Positions 52,584-61,685 of a DNA stretch of 64,000 nt are shown one piece after another (the stretch's first letter is position 1; each line of letters starts with the position of its first letter). The position numbers and the translations under genes were made by a program. Under the pieces are notes generated by a model, which worked only from the letters and a program-made list of their open reading frames with translations, did not search any database and had not been told where the DNA came from. This DNA comes from Komagataeibacter diospyri (lineage in GTDB: Bacteria; Pseudomonadota; Alphaproteobacteria; Acetobacterales; Acetobacteraceae). The DNA lies in NCBI RefSeq assembly GCF_006538165.1, contig NZ_BDLU01000037.1, forward strand, positions 62,001-126,000, written 5' to 3'.

Positions 52584-53276
52584 ATGAAGAAATTCGCCCT
52601 ACTGCCTGCCGCAGCCCTGATGATGGGAACCGCGCTGGGTGTTGCCCATGCCGTCCCTTCCAACGGCCGTGCCGTCAACCGTGACTTCGCCAAGCTGTCG
52701 GCGGATGGCAGCCGTGCATTTGACGACATCGCCATGGCCCGTACCGCACTGGCCAATAACGACCCTGCCGGTGCGGCAAAGCTGCTGACCGACGCCAACA
52801 ATGCCCTGACCCGCGCCAAGAGCGACAACAAGGTGTTCATGAAGGCGGAAGCCCAGCTGACCCCGCCCAGGAAGGCCCCGGCCGGCACGCCTGCGCCCTC
52901 CGCCGCGGCTTCCACCCAGCCTGTCGCGTGGCTGCCGGTTGATGGCGAATATATCGTGACCGAGGACCTTGAGCCCACATCCACCAAGGGTTCGGCCGTG
53001 GCGTCCGCCAATACCAGCCTGAACAAGGGCCAGACCGCACAGGCGGCGCAGAACCTGCAGGTTGCGGCCGTGGATGTTGACTTCGTCCTGGCCATCGCCC
53101 CGCTCGACGCCAGCGCAGGCGATGTCTACCGTGCATCCAACCTGCTGGCAGGCAAGGACACCAAGGGCGCCGACAGCGCACTGCAGGAAGCACAGAACAG
53201 CATCCGCTTCGTATCCGAAGACATGGTCGGCTCCCCCGAAGGCCAGGGTAGCGGCAAGAAATCCGCTGCCCACTGA
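52584..53276 (+). CDS. YfdX-family periplasmic protein
   Basis: This 230-residue protein has a signal peptide (KKFALLPAAALMMGTALGVA, cut after AHA) and a helical mature part with repeated Ala/Asp/Asn patterns ('DIAMARTALANNDPAGAAKL', 'LLTDANNALTRAKSDNKVFM') that fit the YfdX family. YfdX proteins are periplasmic, and in enterobacteria are linked to acid and antibiotic tolerance. A Pro/Ala-rich linker sits in the middle. The ATG is preceded by GAGTATGAACC. A second secreted protein gene follows on the same strand. Confidence 0.78.
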   Translation: MKKFALLPAAALMMGTALGVAHAVPSNGRAVNRDFAKLSADGSRAFDDIAMARTALANNDPAGAAKLLTDANNALTRAKSDNKVFMKAEAQLTPPRKAPAGTPAPSAAASTQPVAWLPVDGEYIVTEDLEPTSTKGSAVASANTSLNKGQTAQAAQNLQVAAVDVDFVLAIAPLDASAGDVYRASNLLAGKDTKGADSALQEAQNSIRFVSEDMVGSPEGQGSGKKSAAH

Positions 53277-53301
53277 TACGCAGTCGTTTCCGGTCGTTTT
53301 C

Positions 53302-53997
53302 ATGCACTGCATGCTTACGTCATATGCCGCTTTCCGGTCAGGAAAGCGGCATTGCCTGCCTGACCGGCTACGGACAGCCTGCCTTACCGCTGCATATGTC
53401 GGCATGGCCTGCGCGGTCCTGTCGGCCCGGCCCGCACGGGCAGGTGGCGAAATCGAGCTGTGCCTGGAACAGCACGCAGTGGAAAACGCCTTTGTACAGG
53501 ATACGCCAGCGCGTGGCCCGATCCATGTACCTGCGGGCACAGCGTTCAGCTATGCCGGGCATGCCTTCGGGCCTGCATCCGACCCGCTGGATCGTGCCCA
53601 CGCCGCCCCGGACGGGGATGGATGGCGAAACGTCACACCAGCCGAAGAAGCGCGCCGTCGCCAGTTGCAGATGGAAGATATCGGGGGGGACGGCGATTAT
53701 CACCGTCCGCAGGCGGCCCTCATGACCACAACGGCAACGACCCTGTCCCGTGCCCACCCCTGCGCGCACATTGGTGCGATGGCGCTGTTGTCCGATGACT
53801 GGACATGGACAATGGATACCATCCCGGACCGTCCCGACATGTATTTTCAGGTTTATGGCACGGTCACCAATGACCAGCTTGACCCGACATTCAACAATGA
53901 TGCCGATCCATTCCAGTGGACTGCCGCGCATGGCGGCCTGAACGCAATCGTTACCCAGACCATTGACCAGTCACTGACCCTGCATTCAGGGAATTAG
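53302..53997 (+). CDS. secreted protein of unknown function
   Basis: This 231-residue protein has a long N-region with a hydrophobic core (RTACLTAAYVGMACAVLSAR) and a signal cleavage likely after ARA. The mature part contains 'IELCLEQHAVENAFVQDTPA', 'IHVPAGTAFSYAGHAFG' and 'PDMYFQVYGTVTNDQLDPTF'. No domain is recognised, but the composition and the signal are protein-like. It lies 25 bases after the YfdX-like gene and could be co-expressed with it. The start has no strong ribosome-binding site, so a later Met at 53311 or 53404 is possible. Confidence 0.6.
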   Translation: MHCMLTSYAAFRSGKRHCLPDRLRTACLTAAYVGMACAVLSARPARAGGEIELCLEQHAVENAFVQDTPARGPIHVPAGTAFSYAGHAFGPASDPLDRAHAAPDGDGWRNVTPAEEARRRQLQMEDIGGDGDYHRPQAALMTTTATTLSRAHPCAHIGAMALLSDDWTWTMDTIPDRPDMYFQVYGTVTNDQLDPTFNNDADPFQWTAAHGGLNAIVTQTIDQSLTLHSGN

Positions 53998-54221
53998 TAT
54001 TACACGAATTTAAATAATATACTGCCTTATACTCCGACCGTCGCGAACCGTTCCATAACCTGCGCAACATGCCCATCCGGAATGTTGCATTCAGTTACCG
54101 GAAAGGCGGATGACCGAAGATGGTGGTATAACATAACATGCATGCTAAAGGTTGTTTTAACAGCCCTGTTGGCAGGCTGGACAATTCCTGGCAACCGATA
54201 TGGGAAACTATGGAGAACGGG

Positions 54222-54464
54222 ATGGCCCTTTACCAGTCCGCACAGTTTGTTGATACGTGGACCGATCCTGAATTCGACAAGATCCATCCCCCTCGTACCG
54301 TAGCACCCCATTCCGGCATTTATCGCTGTGTTGGCTGCGGCGTGGAAATTGCCGCAAGCGAGGGGCATCTCCTGCCCCCCGCCCATGCCCACCCGCACCG
54401 GCTGGGTACACGCGAAGCGTGGCAAATGGTGGTCTATGCCGACCACCGCCCCAAAATAGTGTGA
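54222..54464 (+). CDS. small zinc-ribbon-like protein
   Basis: This 80-residue protein has a C-x2-C pair in 'SGIYRCVGCGVEIAASEGHL' followed by a His-rich stretch 'LPPAHAHPHRLG', likely metal ligands. GGAGAA lies 5 bases before the ATG at 54222, which makes that start better than the longer upstream ones. It has no signal peptide. Similar short proteins of this type are conserved in acetic acid bacteria in my recollection, with no known role. Confidence 0.62.
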   Translation: MALYQSAQFVDTWTDPEFDKIHPPRTVAPHSGIYRCVGCGVEIAASEGHLLPPAHAHPHRLGTREAWQMVVYADHRPKIV

Positions 54465-54506
54465 AATATCACTGAACAGGTGCGGTACACGGATGTACCT
54501 TACCCT

Positions 54507-54953
54507 TTACCACCAGCCGCCACCCCATGGGCCGCCCCAGCCGCCACCCCAGCCCCACATGCCCCAGTTCCATGAAGCATCCTGGTACATATCGGCGGTC
54601 ATCTGCTGCTGGTCCGCCAGGTTCTGGGCCTGCACATAGGACATGTACCGTCCATAGGCCGCCTGGTTACCGACATACAGGCAATTACATACCTTGGGGT
54701 CGGAATAGACATACAGCATGTGATCCCCGAACGATTTCTGAAGAAACCGGTTGGGGGGAAGTTTCTGCAGCATTTCCTGACGTTCCGGCGTGTTGGCGGG
54801 ACGGGCGACAAACCCTGCCGCGGCCAGGCTGTTTTCCTTGTCCACAATCTGGTCATGCACGCTTTCGCACGCAGTCAGGCCACCAGCCGCCGCAACCAGC
54901 AATGCGCCGCCAGTGTATAGGTTCCTGAACCTTTTCCTGTGTCCCATCGACAT
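54507..54953 (-). CDS. lipoprotein with Trp/Gly-rich tail
   Basis: This 148-residue protein begins MSMGHRKRFRNLYTGG and has a signal with lipobox 'GGLTAC'. The mature part has Cys in 'YSDPKVCNCLYVGNQAAYGR' and a helical region 'YMSYVQAQNLADQQQMTADM'. The last 20 residues are almost all Trp and Gly (WNWGMWGWGGG, then GGPWGGGWW). It is probably an outer-membrane or periplasmic lipoprotein. The start may be 54953 or 54947; 54968 is also possible. No family is recognised. Confidence 0.7.
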   Translation of the reverse strand: MSMGHRKRFRNLYTGGALLVAAAGGLTACESVHDQIVDKENSLAAAGFVARPANTPERQEMLQKLPPNRFLQKSFGDHMLYVYSDPKVCNCLYVGNQAAYGRYMSYVQAQNLADQQQMTADMYQDASWNWGMWGWGGGWGGPWGGGWW

Positions 54954-55069
54954 TCTGCCTGTTTCCATCCTGTTAATTCCCGCATCCTGTCCCATGCGCG
55001 AAACGGAATAAAGATGTGACAGAAAAAACATATGCATTATTCCGACCGACTTTGATTTATCTCATGTCC

Positions 55070-55176
55070 GGGGGTGGAACACCAATGCAATAACAGCAGG
55101 GCGATGGGGGCATCGCATATCGAATCATCACTTTAAAACTCAGGCAGGCTCACCATACGGTGGCCTGCCTTTTTTA
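55070..55176 (+). ncRNA. candidate small RNA
   Basis: This segment between the lipoprotein (minus) and the CtrA-like gene (minus) has no ORF. It has a hairpin GCGATGGGGGCATCGC, then an unpaired A-rich stretch, and ends in a strong intrinsic terminator. That terminator has no plus-strand gene before it, which is what suggests a small RNA. The 5' end is not defined; a TTGATT-like -35 occurs near 55051. Confidence 0.35.
55142..55176 (+). terminator. strong intrinsic terminator
   Basis: AGGCAGGCTCACC / GGTGGCCTGCCT pairs with a 4-base loop and is followed by TTTTTT on the plus strand. On the minus strand it is followed by GAGTTTT, so it can also end the CtrA-like gene's transcript. Confidence 0.75.
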
Positions 55177-55259
55177 ATTACTACCAGATTCAACTGTTAT
55201 CCATGACTTTTTTAAGGCACGAGGTGCCAGAAAGTCATCCAGCGACAGCCATGCCGCGG

Positions 55260-55985
55260 TCAGAAAACCGCTGCATGCGTCTTGGCCTGTTCAGGGGGCA
55301 CTGCAAGCGGACTGCCTTCATCACGCAGGACGTAACCCTGTCCCCATACGGTGGAGATAAGCTGCCCTGCCCCTGCCATCTGCAGTTTTTTGCGCAGCTT
55401 GCAGATGAAGACGTCAATGATCTTCATTTCCGGTTCATCCATGCCGCCATACAGGTGATTAAGGAAGGCATCCTTGGTCAGCACCATGCCCTTGCGCAGC
55501 AGCAACAGCTCCAGGATCATGTATTCCTTGCCGGTCAGGTGTACATTCTGGCCATGGACCGTGACTTCCCGGCTGTCCAGACTCAGCTCAAGCTCCCCCG
55601 CGCGCAGCGTTGGTTCACTATACCCCTTTGATCGCCGGATGACCGCCTGCATCCGTGCGGTCAGTTCCATGGATTCATAGGGACGTGTCACATAATCATC
55701 CGCACCGATGGAAAATGCCTTCACCTTGGCCATGGCGGTCCGTTCTTCCGACAGGACCAGCACCGGGGTGGGTACACGTGCGGCCCGGCTGATGCGCAGG
55801 ACTTCATACCCATCCAAATCAGGAAGCCGGACATCAATAACAGCAAGATCGTAATTGTACGATTTCAGCATGCCCAGCGCATCATGCCCCGTATCGACAT
55901 GATCGACTGTAAATCCACCTTTTTCCATATGCCGGGTGGTCTCTTCGGCTTTTCGTGCAACAGGCTCAACAAGCAGGATCCGCAT
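55260..55985 (-). CDS. CtrA-like response regulator with an atypical receiver
   Basis: This 241-residue OmpR-type regulator matches CtrA in its DNA-binding part: 'VHLTGKEYMILELLLLRKGM', then 'LTKDAFLNHLYGGMDEPEMK' and 'IIDVFICKLRKKL'. The receiver keeps Asp51 ('AVIDVRLPDLDGYEV'), but the acidic pair reads 'VEPVAR' (P8, V9 in place of Asp-Asp) and the invariant Lys is Arg101 ('VTRPY'). It may therefore bind DNA without normal phosphorylation, or be a paralogue of a true CtrA elsewhere. The Met at 55985 is preferred to one 9 bases upstream. The upstream gap is AT-rich. Confidence 0.85.
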   Translation of the reverse strand: MRILLVEPVARKAEETTRHMEKGGFTVDHVDTGHDALGMLKSYNYDLAVIDVRLPDLDGYEVLRISRAARVPTPVLVLSEERTAMAKVKAFSIGADDYVTRPYESMELTARMQAVIRRSKGYSEPTLRAGELELSLDSREVTVHGQNVHLTGKEYMILELLLLRKGMVLTKDAFLNHLYGGMDEPEMKIIDVFICKLRKKLQMAGAGQLISTVWGQGYVLRDEGSPLAVPPEQAKTHAAVF

Positions 55986-56112
55986 ATCGACCATCCAGTA
56001 GATATTTTACAACAAAACCACCTATAAGTGCATTGTAAATTTAGGACAACCTAAAGTTGATAATATATTACTCTCCTGTTATGACGATTATGAATTAATA
56101 CCATTCGCTTTA

Positions 56113-56127
56113 TTAATTAAATATTAA
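56113..56127. promoter_or_regulatory. TTAA-N7-TTAA site, possible CtrA box
   Basis: TTAATTAAATATTAA fits the CtrA consensus TTAA-N7-TTAA exactly. It lies 128 bases upstream of the CtrA-like start and overlaps the thiD stop codon. The area is AT-rich, so a chance match is possible. Confidence 0.35.
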
Positions 56128-56927
56128 TATCCCCACATCGTCATTCCAGCCGTATGGTCCAGTGGCCCAGCCCCCGCACCATAACCGGGAGCCCCGGCAA
56201 TCGCCTGCTGCACATAGGCACGTGCCCGTACTACCGCATCACGCAGGGGCATGCCCTGCCCCAGGCCGGTTGCAATCGCACTGGCCAGCGTACAACCGGT
56301 TCCGTGCGTATGGCGGGTATGGATGCGCCGGGTCACGAATTCTTCCGCTACGCCGCCACGTTCCAGCAGCACATCCACCAGTTCATCCCCTTCCATATGC
56401 CCACCCTTGAGCAATACGGCACGCGGTCCCAGAACCAGCAGGTCGTATGCTGCGGCAATCATTTCCGCCCGGTTCCCGATCCGTCGTTCCAGCAGGGCCT
56501 CGGCTTCCGGCAGGTTGGGGGTCAGGACGGATGCAAGCGGCAACAGCCGCGATTTCAGGGTAGACAGCGCACTGTCCTGCAATAACGCCGCCCCCCCCTT
56601 CGCCACCATGACCGGGTCAAGGACGTAGGGAATATCAGCGGAGGTCATCAGTACACTGGCGATGGCTTCGATCGCTTCGGGACGATCCAGCATGCCGCTC
56701 TTGAACGCATCCACGCCCAGGTCATCCATGACGCAGCGCATCTGCGCGATTATGAAAGCGGGCGATACCGGCATCACTTCCTGCACACCCAAGGTATTCT
56801 GCGCGGTCAGCGCCGTCACGGCGGTCATGGCGAAACCACCCAGCATGGTGACGGTCTTGATATCCGCCTGGATACCGGCTCCGCCCCCGCTATCGCTGCC
56901 TGCCATGATAAGGATACGCCCACGCAT
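56124..56927 (-). CDS. thiD: hydroxymethylpyrimidine/phosphomethylpyrimidine kinase
   Basis: This 267-residue ribokinase-fold enzyme phosphorylates HMP and HMP-P for thiamine synthesis. 'GRILIMAGSDSGGGAGIQAD' is the family start, 'VLDPVMVAKGGAALLQDSAL' the middle, and the anion hole 'TRHTHGTGCTLASAIATGLG' holds the catalytic Asp-region motif in the G-T-G-C-T-L form. It starts 3 bases after the glmM stop, so it belongs to the folP-glmM-thiD operon. Confidence 0.96.
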   Translation of the reverse strand: MRGRILIMAGSDSGGGAGIQADIKTVTMLGGFAMTAVTALTAQNTLGVQEVMPVSPAFIIAQMRCVMDDLGVDAFKSGMLDRPEAIEAIASVLMTSADIPYVLDPVMVAKGGAALLQDSALSTLKSRLLPLASVLTPNLPEAEALLERRIGNRAEMIAAAYDLLVLGPRAVLLKGGHMEGDELVDVLLERGGVAEEFVTRRIHTRHTHGTGCTLASAIATGLGQGMPLRDAVVRARAYVQQAIAGAPGYGAGAGPLDHTAGMTMWGY

Positions 56928-56930
56928 GGA

Positions 56931-58289
56931 TCAGCCCGCCATCTGGATCGCGTTGATTGCGTCGCACATATCCTCGACCACTTCTTTCACCAGCACTTCA
57001 TCTTCCGCTTCCGCCATCACGCGCACCAGCGGTTCCGTCCCGCTTTCACGCAGCAGCAGCCGGCCGCGTTCCCCCAGGCGTTTTTCCGCGGCCTTGCGCG
57101 CTTCGTGCACCTGCGGGTCCTGCAGCGGGCTTTTTCCGGCAAAGCGGACATTCTGCAAAAGCTGGGGATAGGGTTTGAACATGCGGCAGACCGCACTGGC
57201 GGGACGGCCGGATTCAACCACTTCCGCCAGTACCTGCAGGGCGGCGATCAGCCCGTCGCCCGTCGTGGCGAAATCGGACAGAACCATGTGCCCTGACTGC
57301 TCGCCACCGATATTAGCGCCGAGTTCACGCATCTTTTCGACCACGTAACGGTCACCCACCGCCGTGCGGACCAGTTCCAGCCCCTGTGTTTCCAGATAAC
57401 GCTCCAGCCCCATGTTGGACATGACGGTCGCCACGATATACCGGCTGGACAGTCGTCCCTGCCGCGCCCATGACTTGGAAATCAGGGCAAGGATCTGATC
57501 ACCATCGATCAGACGGCCCTTTTCATCGGAAATCAGTACCCGGTCGGCATCCCCATCAAGGGCTATGCCGATATCCGCGCGGTGCCGCAGCACGGCGGCA
57601 CACAGGGCTTCGGGCCGGGTTGAGCCACAGCCTTCGTTGATGTTGATGCCATCGGGGTCACACCCGATCCGCACAACCTCTGCCCCCAGTTCCCACAATG
57701 CCGTAGGTGCCACACGGTAGGCCGCGCCATTGGCGCAGTCGATCACGATACGCAGTCCGTCCAGCCGCAGCCCGCGCGGGAACGATGATTTGGCGTTTTC
57801 CACATACCGTCCCGCCGCGTCATTCAGACGGGATGCGCGACCGATCTGGTCCGGGGCCGCCAGCATGTGGGTCAGGTCGGAACCCATCGCCGCCTCGATC
57901 CCGGCTTCCGTCTCATCCGACAGCTTGAAACCATCCGGGCCGAACAGCTTGATGCCGTTATCACCATACGGGTTATGCGACGCCGAGATCATGACCCCCA
58001 GATCCGCGCGCAGCGAACGGGTCAGCATGGCAATGGCAGGTGTGGGCATTGGTCCCACCAGCGTCACATCCATGCCCGCCGACAGGAAACCCGACACCAG
58101 CGCACATTCGATCATGTACCCCGACAGGCGCGTATCCTTGCCCAGCAGTACGCTATGGCGATGCGTCCCCTGAATGAAGCGAAGGCCGGCAGCCTGTCCC
58201 AGCTTCTGTGCCACTTCGACCGTCATGGGAAAACGGTTGGCGGTGCCCCGAATTCCATCAGTACCGAACAGCTTTCTTGTTTTTACCAT
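56931..58289 (-). CDS. glmM: phosphoglucosamine mutase
   Basis: This 452-residue enzyme converts glucosamine-6-phosphate to glucosamine-1-phosphate for peptidoglycan and LPS. The start '[20 protein letters not shown]' is diagnostic, phosphoserine S104 lies in '[16 protein letters not shown]', the metal loop is '[17 protein letters not shown]' and the sugar-binding loop '[20 protein letters not shown]'. The C-terminal phosphate loop is '[17 protein letters not shown]'. It sits 51 bases after folP on the same strand. Confidence 0.97.
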   Translation of the reverse strand: MVKTRKLFGTDGIRGTANRFPMTVEVAQKLGQAAGLRFIQGTHRHSVLLGKDTRLSGYMIECALVSGFLSAGMDVTLVGPMPTPAIAMLTRSLRADLGVMISASHNPYGDNGIKLFGPDGFKLSDETEAGIEAAMGSDLTHMLAAPDQIGRASRLNDAAGRYVENAKSSFPRGLRLDGLRIVIDCANGAAYRVAPTALWELGAEVVRIGCDPDGININEGCGSTRPEALCAAVLRHRADIGIALDGDADRVLISDEKGRLIDGDQILALISKSWARQGRLSSRYIVATVMSNMGLERYLETQGLELVRTAVGDRYVVEKMRELGANIGGEQSGHMVLSDFATTGDGLIAALQVLAEVVESGRPASAVCRMFKPYPQLLQNVRFAGKSPLQDPQVHEARKAAEKRLGERGRLLLRESGTEPLVRVMAEAEDEVLVKEVVEDMCDAINAIQMAG

Positions 58290-58340
58290 TACTGGGGATC
58301 TCCGGATGCATTCAGGTCGTACACCGACCTACCTTACCTG

Positions 58341-59378
58341 TCAGTGACGATCCAGCCCTTGGCAGACCCGCATGGCCTGCATCATGGCCGTAACGTTATG
58401 AACGCGCAGCACGGTGCCTGCAAAAACCAGTCCCGGCAGGCTGGCGGCAATGGTGGCCGGATCACGACGGGCCGCATCCGGCTGGTCACAGATTTCACCC
58501 AGCATGCGCTTGCGTGAAACGCCCAGCACCACCCGACAGCCCAGATTGGCCAGCAACGGCAGGCGGGCAAGCAGGTCCAGATTGCCCTCCACCGTCTTGG
58601 CAAAACCGATACCGGGATCAACCAGTATGCGCGTCCTGTCGATACCGGCGGCCACCGCTTCGTCCACCCGCTGCGACAGTTCACGCACTACATCCACCGC
58701 AATATCATCGTAGGCCGTATGGTCACGCATGGTTGCAGGCGTGCCGCGCATGTGCATGAGCATGACCGGGCAGCCATGCCGCGCTACCACGCCACGCGCC
58801 GCCGGATCATATGTCAGGGCCGAGACATCATTGATGATATTGGCCCCTGCCCCCAGCGCACGGTCCATGACCATGCCCTGTCGCGTATCAATGGACAGGA
58901 GCAGGTCATCAAGGACAGTGCATTCCCGCACCGCATGGATAACCGGCCCGATACGCCGCCATTCTTCTTCCGCGGTCACCGGCGGGGCACCGGGACGGGT
59001 GCTTTCGCCGCCAATATCAACAATCCGGCATCCGGCCGCATACATCGCCTGTATGGATTCCAGCGCGGGGGCAACGCAGTAATGCCGTCCCCCATCGCTG
59101 AAACTGTCGGGGGTGACATTGATGATTCCCATTACCTGCGGGCCGGACGGCAGACCGGCATCAGGAAATCCCGTGCTGACCCTGTCCACAACCCCCGCCC
59201 ATTGTGCAGGAATGGCGCGAACCGGAAAGATATGTCCGTCTTTCCCTCCACCCCACAGGCGCGCCAGCGTATAGGCGGACGCCCCCCCCGCCAGCCAGCG
59301 GGCCAGACCAGCCGCCACGGCCTGCCGGGCGGCTTGCCCATGCAGCAGGGCAAGGGGTTCAATCAGCCAGTCGTTCAT
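58341..59378 (-). CDS. folP: dihydropteroate synthase
   Basis: This 345-residue protein joins pABA to the pterin in folate synthesis and is the sulfonamide target. The core motifs are 'VMGIINVTPDSFSDGGRH', 'RIVDIGGESTRPGAPPV', 'IINDVSALTYDP', 'VDPGIGFAKTVEGNLDLLAR' and 'LGVSRKRMLGEICD'. About 85 extra residues precede the core, with no known domain. AGGATGATC before the ATG at 59378 supports this start. The dihydroneopterin-binding core is complete. Confidence 0.94.
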   Translation of the reverse strand: MNDWLIEPLALLHGQAARQAVAAGLARWLAGGASAYTLARLWGGGKDGHIFPVRAIPAQWAGVVDRVSTGFPDAGLPSGPQVMGIINVTPDSFSDGGRHYCVAPALESIQAMYAAGCRIVDIGGESTRPGAPPVTAEEEWRRIGPVIHAVRECTVLDDLLLSIDTRQGMVMDRALGAGANIINDVSALTYDPAARGVVARHGCPVMLMHMRGTPATMRDHTAYDDIAVDVVRELSQRVDEAVAAGIDRTRILVDPGIGFAKTVEGNLDLLARLPLLANLGCRVVLGVSRKRMLGEICDQPDAARRDPATIAASLPGLVFAGTVLRVHNVTAMMQAMRVCQGLDRH

Positions 59379-59462
59379 GATCATCCTGTCAATGCGGGTA
59401 TCCGGGAAAGCATTTTTCGGAAACCGGTTTATCCCAAGAATGGTTCCGACGGCTTCGGACAA

Positions 59463-59515
59463 TGCCGCCTTTATTAAAAAAAGGCGGCACCCAAAAACTT
59501 TTATTACTTTCCTAT
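59463..59515 (-). repeat. dispersed hairpin repeat, copy G
   Basis: Read on the minus strand it gives AAGTAATAAAAGTTTTTGGG followed by the hairpin (59463-59489, TGCCGCCTTT / AAAGGCGGCA). It lies between folP and ftsH, with the leader on the ftsH side. Confidence 0.8.
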
Positions 59516-59613
59516 CAAGGGATTATTTCAAACAATTCCTTATGCTTCAGATACAAACATGGCGGGGCAGCCATGGGCCACCCCGCCATCTTCTTCCGTC
59601 CAGATCAAATGTC

Positions 59614-61554
59614 CTAGCCAGCCGGCGCCGCGCCGACTCCACCGCCACCTTCCGGCGCGGGCAGCGGCGCCACCGGGGCGGAAGGGGCCGAAGGCGGCAC
59701 GGACGGACGCCGGTTTTCCGGCATCGGGTCATCCACCACCACGCGCTCGATCTTCTCGCCACGCAGTACCTGCCGGATTTCCTCACCCGTCAGGGTTTCA
59801 TATTCCAGCAGGGCGCTACCCAGACGGTGCAGCTGGTCAATATGTTCCAGCAGCAGGCTACGGGCACGATCGTATGCGGCGTCGATCAGCTTGCGGACCT
59901 CATTATCGATCTCGCGGGCTGTTTCCTCGGACACGTTCTTGTTCTGCGTGACACTGTGACCAAGGAACACTTCCTGTCCGTTACCGCCATAGGCCACCAT
60001 GCCCAGCTTTTCGCTCATGCCCCATTCGGTCACCATGCGGCGGGCCACGTCGGTCGCCATCTTGATGTCGCCTGAAGCGCCGGTAGATACATTGTCCGGG
60101 CCAAAGATGATTTCCTCAGCCGCACGTCCACCCATGGCCAGCGTCAGCTTGCCGATACACCATGACCTGCTTTCGGAATAACGGTCTTTTTCCGGCAGGC
60201 TCATCACCATGCCCAGCGCACGCCCACGCGGAATGATGGTCGCCTTGTGAACCGGGTCGGAACCGGGGGTGAGGATACCTACCAGCGCATGACCACCTTC
60301 ATGATAGGCGGTCATCTTCTTTTCGTCCTCGGTCATGACCAGGGACCGGCGCTCGGCCCCCATCATCACCTTGTCCTTGGCATTCTCGAATTCCAGCATG
60401 GCGACAGTACGCTTGCCAAGCCGGGCCGCCATAAGGGCCGCTTCATTGACAAGGTTGGCCAGATCCGCGCCAGAGAAGCCGGGCGTGCCACGGGCAATGA
60501 CCTTGGGATCCACATCGGATGCCAGCGGTACCTTGCGCATATGGACACGCAGGATCTTTTCGCGGCCTGCCACATCGGGGTTGGGCACCACGACCTGACG
60601 GTCAAAACGGCCGGGACGCAGCAGGGCGGGGTCCAGCACGTCGGGACGGTTGGTCGCAGCAATCAGGATCACGCCCTCATTGCTGTCAAACCCGTCCATC
60701 TCGACCAGCATCTGGTTCAGGGTCTGCTCGCGCTCGTCATTCCCGCCGCCAAGGCCCGCGCCACGGTGGCGGCCGACAGCGTCGATTTCGTCAATGAAGA
60801 TGATGCAGGGCGCAGCCTTCTTGCCCTGTTCGAACATGTCACGGACACGCGACGCCCCCACACCCACGAACATTTCCACGAAGTCGGAACCGGAAATGGT
60901 GAAGAACGGCACGTTCGCCTCACCCGCGATGGCGCGGGCCAGCAGCGTCTTACCGGTGCCGGGAGGACCGACCAGCAGCACGCCCTTCGGGATCTTGCCA
61001 CCCAGGCGGGTGAATTTCTGCGGATCACGCAGAAAGTCGACGATTTCCTGCAGTTCGCCCTTGGCTTCATCAATGCCGGCCACGTCGTCAAACGTTACGC
61101 GGCCCTGCTTTTCGGTCAGCATCCGCGCACGCGACTTGCCAAATCCCATGGCGCGCCCGCCACCGGACTGCATCTGGCGCATGATGAAGATCCAAGCACC
61201 CACCATAAGCAGCAGCGGCGCATAGTTGATGAGGTAACGCAGGAAGGGGTTCGTGTCGCTTTCCAGCGGTTTGGCCGCGACCTCCACCCCCTTGTCCGTC
61301 AGGCGGGAAATCAGGGTCGGGTCCTGCGGCGCGTACGTGTCGAACGAGGTGCCATCCGTCAACGTGCCGGTAATATTATGTTCCTGCACCACGACAGACC
61401 GGACATGTCCGCTGTTCACGTCTCCGATGAAATCGGAATACGCCAGTTGCTGCGATGCGTGCTGCACGCTTCCCGGCTGGAAAACGTTAAACAGCAGCAG
61501 CAACAGGACGATGATGATAACCCACAGGGCCAGGTTGCGGCCGAAATTGTTCAT
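59614..61554 (-). CDS. ftsH: ATP-dependent zinc metalloprotease FtsH
   Basis: This 646-residue membrane AAA protease degrades membrane and regulatory proteins. It has one helix at the start ('[18 protein letters not shown]') and a second near residue 105, flanking a periplasmic loop. The AAA module has Walker A '[15 protein letters not shown]', Walker B '[12 protein letters not shown]' and the SRH arginines. The zinc site is H-E-x-x-H in '[17 protein letters not shown]', with Gly in place of the usual Ala. The ATG at 61554 follows TGGGCAAG-like sequence. It lies between tilS and folP as usual in alphaproteobacteria. Confidence 0.97.
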   Translation of the reverse strand: MNNFGRNLALWVIIIVLLLLLFNVFQPGSVQHASQQLAYSDFIGDVNSGHVRSVVVQEHNITGTLTDGTSFDTYAPQDPTLISRLTDKGVEVAAKPLESDTNPFLRYLINYAPLLLMVGAWIFIMRQMQSGGGRAMGFGKSRARMLTEKQGRVTFDDVAGIDEAKGELQEIVDFLRDPQKFTRLGGKIPKGVLLVGPPGTGKTLLARAIAGEANVPFFTISGSDFVEMFVGVGASRVRDMFEQGKKAAPCIIFIDEIDAVGRHRGAGLGGGNDEREQTLNQMLVEMDGFDSNEGVILIAATNRPDVLDPALLRPGRFDRQVVVPNPDVAGREKILRVHMRKVPLASDVDPKVIARGTPGFSGADLANLVNEAALMAARLGKRTVAMLEFENAKDKVMMGAERRSLVMTEDEKKMTAYHEGGHALVGILTPGSDPVHKATIIPRGRALGMVMSLPEKDRYSESRSWCIGKLTLAMGGRAAEEIIFGPDNVSTGASGDIKMATDVARRMVTEWGMSEKLGMVAYGGNGQEVFLGHSVTQNKNVSEETAREIDNEVRKLIDAAYDRARSLLLEHIDQLHRLGSALLEYETLTGEEIRQVLRGEKIERVVVDDPMPENRRPSVPPSAPSAPVAPLPAPEGGGGVGAAPAG

Positions 61555-61685
61555 CTTGCCTACTGTTCCATGCGCTGGCCCCTTCGCCATCACCCCACGC
61601 GGGCAGACGAACAGACGCCACGTTCACTACGTCCTAACATACATAGGACGATCAAGGGACATTCACACCCCCAATCCGCCACCTT

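Noticed and set aside
53368-53931. Minus-strand 187-residue ORF opposite the secreted protein at 53302
   Set aside because: The plus frame has a signal peptide and continues the strand of yfdX; the minus frame has shadow composition.
56928-59378. TPP or other riboswitch ahead of thiD
   Set aside because: thiD starts 3 bases after glmM, and I saw no thi-box-like sequence in the leader regions.
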